Part shown: in pieces, positions 1 through 6,465 of the stretch | How positions within the stretch are numbered: the first letter of the stretch is position 1 | Layout of the letters: each line of letters starts with the position of its first letter | Source: an uncultured Lachnospiraceae bacterium | GTDB taxonomy: Bacteria; Bacillota; Clostridia; Lachnospirales; Lachnospiraceae | Reading direction: 5' to 3' | NCBI GenBank assembly: GCA_905201915.1 | Contig: CAJKQE010000081.1 | Span: forward strand, 1-10,356 | DNA: 10,356 nucleotides | Made by a program: the position numbers and the translations under genes | The notes under the pieces: generated by a model | Told to the model about the DNA's origin: nothing | The model's input: the letters and a program-made list of their open reading frames with translations, nothing else | Databases searched by the model: none

Positions 1-53
1 GTCATCTTTTCATAAGCGCCGGGACCAATTCCCACAACATATAATTTATTCAA
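1..53 (-). CDS. cbiH: CbiH/CobJ, precorrin-3B C17-methyltransferase, N-terminal 17 codons only
   Basis: The gene enters from the left edge and only its start is visible. From a TTG at 53-51 the frame reads MNKLYVVGIGPGAYEKM, which carries the glycine-rich GIGPG loop opening the tetrapyrrole methyltransferase fold and fits CbiH/CobJ, the ring-contracting C17 methylase. The TTG start is favoured because a GGAG lies 8 nt upstream (62-65, inside cbiG) and an in-frame TGA sits two codons upstream of it. The start overlaps the cbiG stop by 8 nt, so translation is probably coupled. The assignment rests on a short peptide plus operon position; another methyltransferase of this family cannot be fully excluded. 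Confidence 0.75.
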   Translation of the reverse strand, partial: MNKLYVVGIGPGAYEKM

Positions 54-1164
54 AATTCACACTCCATTTCTTCATAGCCAGCGCCACTGTTACGCCGTCT
101 TTTGCATATTTTCTCTGTATCAGTCTGCCTTTTCCTTCTTTACTGCTGCCTAAAAGCGCCGCTCTTTCACAGACGTTATCCACCCCTGTCACATCTTCGA
201 CAAACTGGGAGCTGGCATAAGTACCTTCTACTTCCTGAAGTTCCTCTGCAGTATAGGTAATAAACGGAATTTTTCGCTCCTTACAATATTCCAGAATACC
301 CGTTTCCTCTTTCTTTAAATCAATACTTGCCACCTGCTCCATAGCCACAGAAGGAATTAAAAGCTCATCGCAAGCTCTGCGTACAACACTTTCCACCGTT
401 TCTTTGTCAATTCCTTTTTTACATCCCACACCTGTAGTAATCACTCTGGGAATTAAATATAAGGTATGTACAAACGGATGTTCCCGATATCCTGTAGTAA
501 CATAAATACCAATCTCTGGCTTTTCTTCATCTTCCTCCAGACAAAGTTTTAATTCATCTGGAATTTCTCCAATCCAAGGGAAATCACTGGCAAATCCCAC
601 TTCTTTTCCTGCCAAAAGAGCTGCTGATATTTCCTTTGCCAATTCCATATCGGAGATAAAACAACCATTTTTCTTAGCAAAAACATCTACAGCAAATTTG
701 TCGTTTAAGTCTGTGGCAGTAGTAATAACCGGCTGAGCGCGGAGAATTTCTGCAATTTCCTCTGTAAGCTCATTAGCACCGCCTATATGACCGGAAAGCA
801 AGGAAATGGCAAACTGTCCCTGTTCATCTACAACCACTACAGCCGGATCTATCTTCTTACTTTTTACAAAAGGAGCAATACTGCGCACTGCAATACCACA
901 TGCTCCCATAAACACAATGGCATCACAATCTTCAAATCTTCTTCCTGTCCATTCTTTAATAGATTCATCTACTGGTTTAGCAAATTGTTTTACACTTCTG
1001 AAATCCTGAGAATCTTCATCTAACTGAGACTCATCTAAAACTTTTTTTGTATACTTGCTTTTCGTATAAGATGCCACCTCATAAGAGCGTTCTTTTAATA
1101 CCCAATAAAGCATTTCACTTAACCGATATCCTGACTGACTGAAACTGATTATCGCTATCTTCAT
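46..1164 (-). CDS. cbiG: CbiG, cobalt-precorrin-5A hydrolase
   Basis: CbiG opens the delta-lactone of cobalt-precorrin-5A, releasing the extruded two-carbon unit as acetaldehyde, in the anaerobic branch of cobalamin synthesis in the cytoplasm. The protein has the usual three parts. The N-terminal domain has FMGACGIAVRSIAP (85-98). The central domain has the LLSGHIGGANELT signature (about 122-134) followed by TTATD (148-152). The C-terminal CobE-like domain opens at TTGVGCKKG (243-251). I chose ATG 1164 (372 aa): AGAAAGGA ends 9 nt upstream, whereas the in-frame TTG at 1173, which would add three residues, directly abuts that GGA. It lies 41 nt after cbiF and overlaps cbiH. Length is normal for the family. 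Confidence 0.95.
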   Translation of the reverse strand: MKIAIISFSQSGYRLSEMLYWVLKERSYEVASYTKSKYTKKVLDESQLDEDSQDFRSVKQFAKPVDESIKEWTGRRFEDCDAIVFMGACGIAVRSIAPFVKSKKIDPAVVVVDEQGQFAISLLSGHIGGANELTEEIAEILRAQPVITTATDLNDKFAVDVFAKKNGCFISDMELAKEISAALLAGKEVGFASDFPWIGEIPDELKLCLEEDEEKPEIGIYVTTGYREHPFVHTLYLIPRVITTGVGCKKGIDKETVESVVRRACDELLIPSVAMEQVASIDLKKEETGILEYCKERKIPFITYTAEELQEVEGTYASSQFVEDVTGVDNVCERAALLGSSKEGKGRLIQRKYAKDGVTVALAMKKWSVNFE

Positions 1165-1205
1165 TTTCTTCAATCCTTTCTTACTGTAAAAACCTTCCTG
1201 ACTAC

Positions 1206-1967
1206 TTACAAATCTGTTCCCTTACGAAACTCTGTGGTAAATCCCGGATCATATAATTTAGAACGATCATACTGGCGATGTGCTACCACATCACCAATAA
1301 TCATCAATGCAGTTTTGGTGATATTATTTTCCTTTGCTGTCTGTGCCAATGTATCCACAGTACAAACAAAGCTCTTTTCGTCTTCCCATGTAGCACGATA
1401 TACAATGGCTGCCGGTGTATCCGGCTCATAACCGCCTTCTATTAATCTCTTTGACAGTTCCTCCAGCATACCTGTACTTAAAAATACCACCATGGTTGCA
1501 TGGTGTGCTGCAAAAGATTCAATACTTTCTTTCTCTGGAACAGGAGTTCTGCCTGCCATACGTGTAATAATTACACTCTGGGACACATTTGGCAGTGTAT
1601 ATTCCAGATTTAAAGCAGACGCCGCTCCGCAAAAAGAGCTGACGCCGGGACAATAATCATAAGCAATCCCCTTTTCATCCAGTACATCCATCTGTTCCCG
1701 AATTGCACCGTAAAGACAGGGGTCTCCTGTATGTAAACGCACAGTCATTTTCCCGTCTTTTTCTGCCTGAAGCATAACCTCCAAGACCTCTTCCAGTGTC
1801 ATTTTTGCACTGTTGTAAATTACACAGTCCTCTTTTGCATAATCCAATAACTGCGGATTTACCAGAGAGCCTGCATAAATCAATACGTCTGCTTCTTCTA
1901 AAAATGCTTTTCCACGCACTGTGATTAAATCGGCTGCCCCGCTTCCTGCACCTACAAAATGTATCAT
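1206..1967 (-). CDS. cbiF: CbiF/CobM, cobalt-precorrin-4 C11-methyltransferase
   Basis: This 253-aa SAM-dependent methylase adds the C11 methyl group to cobalt-precorrin-4, the step before CbiG acts. It shows the tetrapyrrole methyltransferase signatures in order: FVGAGSGAADLIT (4-16), the SAM-binding HTGDPCLYGA (79-88), PGVSSFCGAAS (107-117) and ITRMAGRTP (134-142). The FVGAGxGAxDLIT opening and MAGRTPVP stretch are more like CbiF/CobM than other family members. The ATG is preceded by GAGGTG at 7 nt spacing, and that ribosome binding site overlaps the stop of cbiL 11 nt upstream, so the genes are transcribed and probably translated as a unit. No defect seen. Confidence 0.95.
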   Translation of the reverse strand: MIHFVGAGSGAADLITVRGKAFLEEADVLIYAGSLVNPQLLDYAKEDCVIYNSAKMTLEEVLEVMLQAEKDGKMTVRLHTGDPCLYGAIREQMDVLDEKGIAYDYCPGVSSFCGAASALNLEYTLPNVSQSVIITRMAGRTPVPEKESIESFAAHHATMVVFLSTGMLEELSKRLIEGGYEPDTPAAIVYRATWEDEKSFVCTVDTLAQTAKENNITKTALMIIGDVVAHRQYDRSKLYDPGFTTEFRKGTDL

Positions 1968-1978
1968 CTTCTTTCACC

Positions 1979-2674
1979 TCATTTGTTTTCTTTCACAATA
2001 ATTAAAGAATAGTATCCTGCTTTTTCCGGAATGTCTTCTGCGGACAAATAAATCTTTTCATCCGGCATACCGCAATTTTCAATCATCACTGCCTGCTGCC
2101 CGCTGTTTACAATGCTTTCCTTTACCTGCTGCATTTTACTTCCTGTTTTCATCAATACTTTTGTTCCCGGCATTTTCAAAATTTCATCCATTTCTTCTGC
2201 GCGGTAAGTTGCAGGAATTATATGAAGCGGTTCTGCCATTTCTACCAGTCCCATGTTCAGTCTGGCAGCTACTGCACAAAAAGATGTAATACCGCTGACA
2301 ATTTCTACCTCATAGCCTCTGGATAAAATTCTTTTATGTACATATAAATAAGTAGAATAAACAGTAGGATCTCCTAACGTCAAAAAAGCTACCTGCTTTC
2401 CTTCTTTTAAATAACCTTCAATGTCATTTGCAGCTTTTTCATGATTTGTTTCTAAAACAGCCTTATCTTTTGTCATAGGCATTGCAATGGAAAACAGATT
2501 TTTTTCATCCAGCTCCTCATATACTCCTTTTACAATCTGATAAGCAACACTTTTTTTAATATCATTTCCCGGAACTGCAATCACATCACTTTCTTTAATC
2601 AAGCGAAGTGCCTTTACTGTTAATAATTCTGGATCTCCGGGTCCTACTCCAAGTCCAAATAATTTTCCCTTCAT
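1979..2674 (-). CDS. cbiL: CbiL/CobI, (cobalt-)precorrin-2 C20-methyltransferase
   Basis: CbiL transfers a methyl group from SAM to C20 of cobalt-factor II/precorrin-2, the first methylation after cobalt insertion in the anaerobic route. The 231-aa protein has GVGPGDP (9-15), the SAM-loop LGDPTVYST (100-108), and GITSFCA (128-134), all expected for this subfamily, and is of normal length. Its ATG overlaps the cbiD stop codon as ATGA (2671-2674), with AAAGGAC inside the end of cbiD as ribosome binding site, implying translational coupling. Note that cbiE and cbiT, often located next to cbiD, are not between these two genes; they may lie beyond the left edge or elsewhere. Confidence 0.94.
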   Translation of the reverse strand: MKGKLFGLGVGPGDPELLTVKALRLIKESDVIAVPGNDIKKSVAYQIVKGVYEELDEKNLFSIAMPMTKDKAVLETNHEKAANDIEGYLKEGKQVAFLTLGDPTVYSTYLYVHKRILSRGYEVEIVSGITSFCAVAARLNMGLVEMAEPLHIIPATYRAEEMDEILKMPGTKVLMKTGSKMQQVKESIVNSGQQAVMIENCGMPDEKIYLSAEDIPEKAGYYSLIIVKENK

Positions 2675-3843
2675 TCTTTTCGTCCTTTCTGGTACTGATG
2701 ATTTAATAAATCTGTCAGTTCCTTTACATTTTCTGTTTCTCCAAGATAGCCAAACTCATTGGAATATAGCACAGCTCCTAAAAGCATTCTGTTATAAGCT
2801 CTGTGATTTAAGTAAAACAAAATCCTGTTTGTCAATTCTTTCATGACCGGATTTAATAATCCTTCACTTTGGATAATTTCTAATGCTTCATCTGTAGTAA
2901 TCGTATTTAAAATTTTTCTTGCACTCTCTAAAGAAATCCCTGCCCGAAGAGCATTGGCACTTAAAATCTCTGCTCTGGCATCTGCGCATCTGGAATGAGT
3001 ATTCATAATTCCTGCTGCCACTTTTACAAATTTTCCAATATGAGAAATAAACAAAATTCCTTCTACGCCCATAGATACCGCCATATCCAACGTTTCCCCT
3101 ACATAATTACTGCACTTTATATTCTCCTCAAAAGGCAGTGAAAGATGTTCTTTCATATAGGCCGCACCATAATTTCCGGGAGTAATCAACAGATATTTTG
3201 CACCGTTTTCTACTTTCTGACGCATTTCCACTTCAATACTTTTAATCAATGCAGCTTCGCTCATAGGCTCAACAATTCCGGAAGTACCCAAAATAGAAAT
3301 GCCCCCTTCAATCCCCAGTCTGGGATTAAAAGTTTTCATTGCAATTTCTTCTCCTTTCGGCACACTCACTGTCACCAAAATGCCGCCTTCATAATCAACG
3401 TCATTACAGATTGTTTCCAGCTCTCTTTGTATCATGGCACGAGGGACTTTGTTAATTGCCGCATTTCCTAAGGGCTGCTCCAGCCCTTTCTTTGTCACTC
3501 GCCCTACACCAATGCCACCTTCAATGAAAATACCTTTTTTCTTTATTTTTTCGACCTTTGCAAAAATTTCAATACCATTGGTAGCATCAGGGTCATCACC
3601 TGCATCCTTTTTAACAGCACAGGAAACCCAACCATCTCCTCTGGTAATATGCAGGATTTCAAGATGCAATAAAATTCCTTTTGGTGTCATAAAGCTTACA
3701 TGCTTTTGTTCTTTCCCTGTAAATAACATCAACGCTGCTGCCTTTGCTGCTCCTGTAGCACAGGAACCAGTAGTATAACCAAAACGCATTTTTTTATTAT
3801 TTACGATACTATAATAACCCTCTAATCCTGTTTTTTTTTCCAT
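2671..3843 (-). CDS. cbiD: CbiD, cobalt-precorrin-5B C1-methyltransferase
   Basis: CbiD methylates C1 of cobalt-precorrin-5B in the anaerobic cobalamin pathway; it has a fold unrelated to the other corrin methylases. The 390-aa sequence shows the family signatures: GYTTGSCATGAAKAA (22-36), KKDAGDDPDATNG (78-90), the glycine-rich GGIGVGRVTKKGL (109-121), and LGTSGIVEPMSEAAL (185-199). It is the first gene behind the cobalamin riboswitch and intrinsic terminator, so it is the gene directly exposed to B12-dependent attenuation. The ATG has AAAGGGA 7 nt upstream. The end overlaps cbiL by 4 nt. Length and motifs are intact. Confidence 0.97.
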   Translation of the reverse strand: MEKKTGLEGYYSIVNNKKMRFGYTTGSCATGAAKAAALMLFTGKEQKHVSFMTPKGILLHLEILHITRGDGWVSCAVKKDAGDDPDATNGIEIFAKVEKIKKKGIFIEGGIGVGRVTKKGLEQPLGNAAINKVPRAMIQRELETICNDVDYEGGILVTVSVPKGEEIAMKTFNPRLGIEGGISILGTSGIVEPMSEAALIKSIEVEMRQKVENGAKYLLITPGNYGAAYMKEHLSLPFEENIKCSNYVGETLDMAVSMGVEGILFISHIGKFVKVAAGIMNTHSRCADARAEILSANALRAGISLESARKILNTITTDEALEIIQSEGLLNPVMKELTNRILFYLNHRAYNRMLLGAVLYSNEFGYLGETENVKELTDLLNHQYQKGRKE

Positions 3844-3878
3844 TTTCTATTCCCTTTTTATAAAAAGTTCTGCAAAGC

Positions 3879-3909
3879 AAAAATTCGCTGCCTTTTAAGA
3901 CAACGAATT
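3879..3909 (-). terminator. Intrinsic terminator between riboswitch and cbiD (expression platform)
   Basis: In RNA sense the arm AATTCGTTGTC (3909-3899) pairs with GGCAGCGAATT (3892-3882). This gives an 11-bp stem with two G-U pairs and a loop of 6 nt (3893-3898), and a run of five U follows (3883-3879, overlapping the stem base). It lies between the riboswitch aptamer and the cbiD ribosome binding site. The expected role is cobalamin-dependent premature termination. The competing antiterminator pairing was not worked out. Confidence 0.8.
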
Positions 3910-3941
3910 CCTAATTGGATAATATATACCCTTCTCTATTT

Positions 3942-4074
3942 GAAGTCATCCGGTTGCCGCAGATGCCCTTCATCCCTCTAAGCAATCTATGTATCTGGCT
4001 CTACAGTAACGGACTTGCACAGGAATTTCACCTGCTTCCATAAAAATACTTAGTTCTGTTTTTCCTTAATAACC
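3942..4074 (-). ncRNA. Cobalamin riboswitch
   Basis: On the minus strand the leader contains the conserved core elements of cobalamin riboswitches in correct order. These are GGTGAAATTCC (4032-4022), then CCGTTACTGTA (4012-4002), then GAGCCAGATAC (4001-3991), which matches the start of the B12 box. The 3' half of the B12 box (ACATAGATTGC) departs from the common ACCTGCC form. A downstream hairpin, GAAG..CATC/GATG..CTTC (3971-3942), is a candidate partner for the regulatory loop-loop contact. It precedes cbiD and is followed by an intrinsic terminator, so it should switch the cbi operon off when B12 is plentiful. The exact 5' and 3' limits are approximate. Confidence 0.9.
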
Positions 4075-4080
4075 GTACTC

Positions 4081-4109
4081 ATTATATAATTTTCCCTGTA
4101 AAAAGTCAA
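4081..4109 (-). promoter_or_regulatory. Sigma-A promoter of the cbi operon
   Basis: The minus strand reads TTGACT (4109-4104), a 17-nt spacer and TATAAT (4086-4081), close to the vegetative consensus. Transcription should start near 4075, giving a leader of about 230 nt that opens directly into the riboswitch. The TGA inside TTGACT (4108-4106) is the stop codon of the upstream DUF3786 gene, so that gene and this promoter are packed with no spacer. Confidence 0.8.
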
Positions 4110-4750
4110 CGCAAAACCAAGCTTTGCTTATAAAACCCCGCAGCTTCTATTAATCTTTTTGTTCCTGTTTCTGCTAAAACGGGAACACTTTCTGGATGTG
4201 TCCATTGAGCAATTCTATTGTCAAAAAGAATGTTGGCAGCTGCTGGAAACTCCTCGTCTCCATCCCAGAATACGTAAGTAAGTGAAATAGTAGGAAATGC
4301 CTGTAACGTAACACTGGCATCCCCAAATCCTTCCTCTTTACCACCTATTTTTATACCCGCTTTTATAAGTTCTCCTGCTTTTCCCTGAAAAGCGTCCTTT
4401 AGAGGTTCCAAAGCCATTCTATTATAGGCAACTTCAAAAACAGCTGCCTCTCTAATTTCCCGAAAGGGAACTTTCCGGTCACTGTCCTGTGCAAATTGCT
4501 GATAACAGCATAAATGATGCATAATAGTTAAACGGTCGGTTACGGAAATTTTTTCTTCTTTTTCTCCTTCAATTTCTCCGCTATCCTTTTTCACTCGACA
4601 AGTTTTATAAAAGAATGGTACATACAAGTAATTCTCATCTGTTTTCAAATGAAGAATTTTTGCTGTTTCGTCTATATCCTTTTTTAAAAAACGCTCTTGA
4701 AATTGTTTAAATACCTTTTCATAGTTTGAATTTTCCACTTTAAACATCAT
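4106..4750 (-). CDS. DUF3786 family protein, function unknown
   Basis: This 214-aa soluble protein has no signal peptide or membrane segment. I recognise it as DUF3786 from DRLTIMHHL (72-80), a GGKEEGFGDAS stretch in the middle (about residues 137-147), and the hallmark WDGDEEFPAAANILFD (162-177). The family has no established function; members are seen in anaerobic bacteria and archaea. A short cysteine-containing segment (LCCYQQ, 80-85) is present, but no metal-binding array is obvious. Two adjacent ATG codons (4750 and 4747) are possible starts; the Shine-Dalgarno site is weak (AAGAG), so the choice is open. It lies between spoIVA and the cbi operon, with its stop in the cbi -35 box; whether it works with cobalamin enzymes is only suggested by location. 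Confidence 0.8.
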   Translation of the reverse strand: MMFKVENSNYEKVFKQFQERFLKKDIDETAKILHLKTDENYLYVPFFYKTCRVKKDSGEIEGEKEEKISVTDRLTIMHHLCCYQQFAQDSDRKVPFREIREAAVFEVAYNRMALEPLKDAFQGKAGELIKAGIKIGGKEEGFGDASVTLQAFPTISLTYVFWDGDEEFPAAANILFDNRIAQWTHPESVPVLAETGTKRLIEAAGFYKQSLVLR

Positions 4751-4777
4751 CTCTTTTCTTCTGCTTTTCTTTCTGTA

Positions 4778-4806
4778 ATTTTATCATAAATTTCTCTCTT
4801 TCACAA
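4778..4806 (-). promoter_or_regulatory. Possible promoter of the DUF3786 gene
   Basis: The minus strand has TTGTGA (4806-4801), a 17-nt spacer and TAAAAT (4783-4778), 27 nt before the DUF3786 start. The -35 match is weak and the -35 falls in the loop of the hairpin assigned as the spoIVA terminator, so this is a tentative call. Confidence 0.35.
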
Positions 4807-4817
4807 CAAAAGAGAGA
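4793..4817 (-). terminator. Hairpin after spoIVA, probable terminator
   Basis: A perfect 9-bp inverted repeat, TCTCTCTTT (4793-4801) and AAAGAGAGA (4809-4817), encloses a 7-nt loop, 40 nt beyond the spoIVA stop codon. On the minus strand it is followed by AATTTAT rather than a clean U run, so termination may be partial. Confidence 0.5.
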
Positions 4818-4856
4818 CTGCCGCATAATCATACAGCACCCTCCCCGATTTCATTT

Positions 4857-6131
4857 CTATATAATAATACAGACCATTCCACCTTTACTGTCATTGACGA
4901 TTTTTTGCATGGTATCCTGAAGTTTTATCTGACTTTCATCACCAATTTGAACTAGCTTCGTATGAATTCCATCCTCCACCAATTCTCCAATGGATTTTCC
5001 AAAAATATTTGTCTGCCAAATACTTTCCTTGCGTTCATCACTTGTTTTAATATAAGAAATCAAATCTTTTGCCTGTTCTTCACTTCCCACAATGGGAGCA
5101 ATTTCTGTTTCAATATTAGCCCGTATCATGTGAATAGAAGGACTTACGGATTTTATTTTTACTCCATATTTATTTCCCTGTTTGATTACCATCGGTTCTT
5201 CCAGCTTAATCTCATCTTTTTGTGGTGTAACCACACCATATCCCTTTCCTTTTACAGAAGAAATGGCATCCTGCACTTTTACATATTCTGCCTTCATTTT
5301 TGCTAAATCCTGCATAGTATGAATAAGCTCATATTCATCTGAAATCTCTACGCCTGTCATTTCACTTAATATTTCGTAATACCATGCATCATCCATATCT
5401 ACTCTTATTTTCAATTTTCCCGTGGATAAATCCGTCTTTTCCAAAAGAAGATTTTGTACGTATTCAGAAGAAACACACATATTTTCTTTTGTTGCATCTT
5501 TAACATAACGCATTTTTTCCATAAGATTTTTAATGCTTTCAATCAAATCTTTCTTCAAATAATGCTCCGGCGGAAGCATTTCCACCCATTTTGGAACATA
5601 AAATTCCATCTGCACGATAGGAAATTCATATAGAACTTTTTCCATAATCCGGGAAATATCTTCTTTTCTAAGTTGTTCGCAATTTAAGCTTAAAACACCT
5701 GTCTGATATTTTTGTTTTAATTCTTCCACCAATTTCAAAGTTTCTTCTTTATATGGTTTTTGAGAATTTACTAAAATCAAAAATGGTTTTCCTGTTTTCT
5801 TTAATTCTGCTACTGTTTTTTCTTCACTTGCAATATAATTTTCGCGGGGAATTTCACCAAAAGAGCCATCACAAGTCAAAACAAGCCCAATATTTGAGTG
5901 TTCTGTAATAACTTTTTGTGTACCGGTTTCTGCTGCTTGATGAAAGGGAATTTCATATCCGAACCAAGGGGTCTTCACCATACGTTCCTTACCATCTTCC
6001 ATATTTCCCGAAGCTTCCGGAACCATAAATCCTACGCAATCAATCAAACGTATTTTTGCCGATATGTCTTCTCCTATTTGAATTGTCGCAGCTTCTTTGG
6101 GAATAAATTTAGGTTCTGCTGTTGTAATCAT
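4857..6131 (-). CDS. spoIVA: SpoIVA C-terminal ORF, 424 aa
   Basis: This open frame holds everything after the Walker A segment. It has the Walker B-like aspartate (RLIDCVGF, D31 of this ORF), the ATPase core, the middle domain, and the conserved C-terminal region (EYVKVQDAISS, QGNKYGVKIKSVSPSIHMI, IWQTNIFGKS, terminal GGMVCIII). The ATG at 6131 overlaps the TGA of the N-terminal ORF as ATGA, which could permit re-initiation. There is no good Shine-Dalgarno site before it (only GGAAAA directly upstream). The frame stays open upstream through SASGK, showing that the ATG was originally an internal methionine. Any product made from this ATG would lack the nucleotide-binding loop. Confidence 0.7.
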   Translation of the reverse strand: MITTAEPKFIPKEAATIQIGEDISAKIRLIDCVGFMVPEASGNMEDGKERMVKTPWFGYEIPFHQAAETGTQKVITEHSNIGLVLTCDGSFGEIPRENYIASEEKTVAELKKTGKPFLILVNSQKPYKEETLKLVEELKQKYQTGVLSLNCEQLRKEDISRIMEKVLYEFPIVQMEFYVPKWVEMLPPEHYLKKDLIESIKNLMEKMRYVKDATKENMCVSSEYVQNLLLEKTDLSTGKLKIRVDMDDAWYYEILSEMTGVEISDEYELIHTMQDLAKMKAEYVKVQDAISSVKGKGYGVVTPQKDEIKLEEPMVIKQGNKYGVKIKSVSPSIHMIRANIETEIAPIVGSEEQAKDLISYIKTSDERKESIWQTNIFGKSIGELVEDGIHTKLVQIGDESQIKLQDTMQKIVNDSKGGMVCIII

Positions 6132-6313
6132 TTTTCCGGAAGCTGATCCCTGACTTCTTTTTTAAGCGGTTCTTCCATATTGGGCAAAGCTGCAATTTCC
6201 ATAAATCTTCTGACAAAGGTTGATTTTCCGGTACGCACAGGTCCTACTACACCAATATAAATTTCGCCGCCTGTCCGTGCCTGTATATCTTTATAAATAT
6301 TATATGTATCCAT
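6128..6313 (-). CDS. spoIVA: SpoIVA N-terminal ORF, 61 aa, with Walker A
   Basis: This piece carries the true start of spoIVA. The ATG at 6313 has AGGGGG at 6 nt spacing (about 6320-6325) and begins MDTYNIYKDIQARTGGEIY. Walker A GPVRTGKST spans residues 24-32. It aligns without gaps to the start of known SpoIVA proteins up to DQLPE, then ends after one more codon. On its own it is too short to fold as an ATPase. Confidence 0.7.
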   Translation of the reverse strand: MDTYNIYKDIQARTGGEIYIGVVGPVRTGKSTFVRRFMEIAALPNMEEPLKKEVRDQLPEK

Positions 6314-6340
6314 ACTATACCCCCTTCATTCTATTACTAA

Positions 6341-6369
6341 ATTATATGCATAAGAAAAATAAAAAATTA
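6341..6369 (-). promoter_or_regulatory. Sigma-E-type promoter of spoIVA
   Basis: The minus strand has TAATTTT (6369-6363), a 14-nt spacer and CATATAAT (6348-6341). The mother-cell sigma-E consensus is roughly KMATATT-N14-CATACAAT, so six of seven and seven of eight positions match. It lies 27 nt upstream of the spoIVA ATG. This agrees with spoIVA being a sigma-E gene in Bacillus subtilis. Confidence 0.55.
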
Positions 6370-6381
6370 CTCCTCTTTACC

Positions 6382-6395
6382 AGAACATTTGTTCT
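6382..6395. promoter_or_regulatory. LexA (SOS) operator
   Basis: AGAACATTTGTTCT is a 14-bp palindrome with two perfect 6-bp arms and contains GAAC-N4-GTTC, the core of the Gram-positive LexA box (CGAAC-N4-GTTCG in B. subtilis). It runs into the first base of the TTGACT -35 box of the downstream radical SAM gene, where a repressor would block RNA polymerase. Confidence 0.75.
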
Positions 6396-6423
6396 TGACT
6401 TCCCTGTTTCTTTCTTCTATAAT
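6395..6423 (+). promoter_or_regulatory. Sigma-A promoter of the radical SAM / DUF4130 gene pair
   Basis: TTGACT (6395-6400), a 17-nt spacer and TATAAT (6418-6423) form a near-perfect vegetative promoter. The expected start is near 6430, giving a leader of about 36 nt before the ATG. Such a strong promoter fits tight repression followed by induction. Confidence 0.8.
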
Positions 6424-6429
6424 AAAAAC

Positions 6430-6443
6430 AGAACATATATTCG
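6430..6443. promoter_or_regulatory. Second, degenerate LexA-like box at the transcription start
   Basis: AGAACATATATTCG differs from the B. subtilis-type consensus CGAACATATGTTCG at two positions, one outside and one inside the GAAC-N4-GTTC core. It covers the expected start site 48 bp downstream of the first box. It may be a cooperative second site or chance; AT-rich sequence makes the latter possible. Confidence 0.4.
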
Positions 6444-6465
6444 ATTTTATTTAAAGGAGTCCCTT

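Larger units (their letters stand above)
4857..6313 (-). pseudogene. spoIVA: spoIVA, stage IV sporulation protein A, split by a frameshift
   Basis: SpoIVA is the ATPase that polymerises on the forespore surface to form the base of the spore coat and is needed for cortex assembly. The sequence matches it throughout. The N-terminal part has KDIQARTGG and Walker A GPVRTGKST with K30. The rest has KFIPKEA, Walker B-like RLIDCVGF, TPWFGYEIPFHQAAE and a C-terminus ending GGMVCIII. In the family (about 490 aa) these form one protein with ...QLPxSASGKxITT... between them. Here the frame ends at a TGA (6130-6128) just after DQLPEK, while SASGKMITT continues in another frame. Rejoining them would give about 489 aa. 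The pattern fits loss of one unit of a 13-bp tandem repeat. An untethered Walker A would probably abolish function unless reading is restored by recoding or by cells carrying the longer allele. Confidence 0.8.

Noticed and set aside
3145..3778. Plus-strand ORFs of 108 and 114 aa opposite cbiD.
   Set aside because: cbiD is intact on the other strand. The plus-strand translations resemble no family I know and lack ribosome binding sites.
6128..6140. spoIVA break explained by loss of a single A from the A-tract.
   Set aside because: Adding one A would join the frames but leave out the conserved SASG. The upstream bases of the second frame encode exactly SASGK, which a 13-bp unit loss explains better. 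Read data would settle it.
6128..6313. The 61-aa ORF as an independent small GTPase-like gene.
   Set aside because: It aligns gaplessly with the first 60 residues of SpoIVA, and the missing continuation follows in another frame; a broken gene is simpler.
6220..6465. N-terminal extension of 82 residues on the radical SAM ORF.
   Set aside because: The stretch runs antisense to the start of spoIVA and across the promoter and LexA box. A strong AAAGGAG with correct spacing precedes ATG 6466, where similarity to the family begins.
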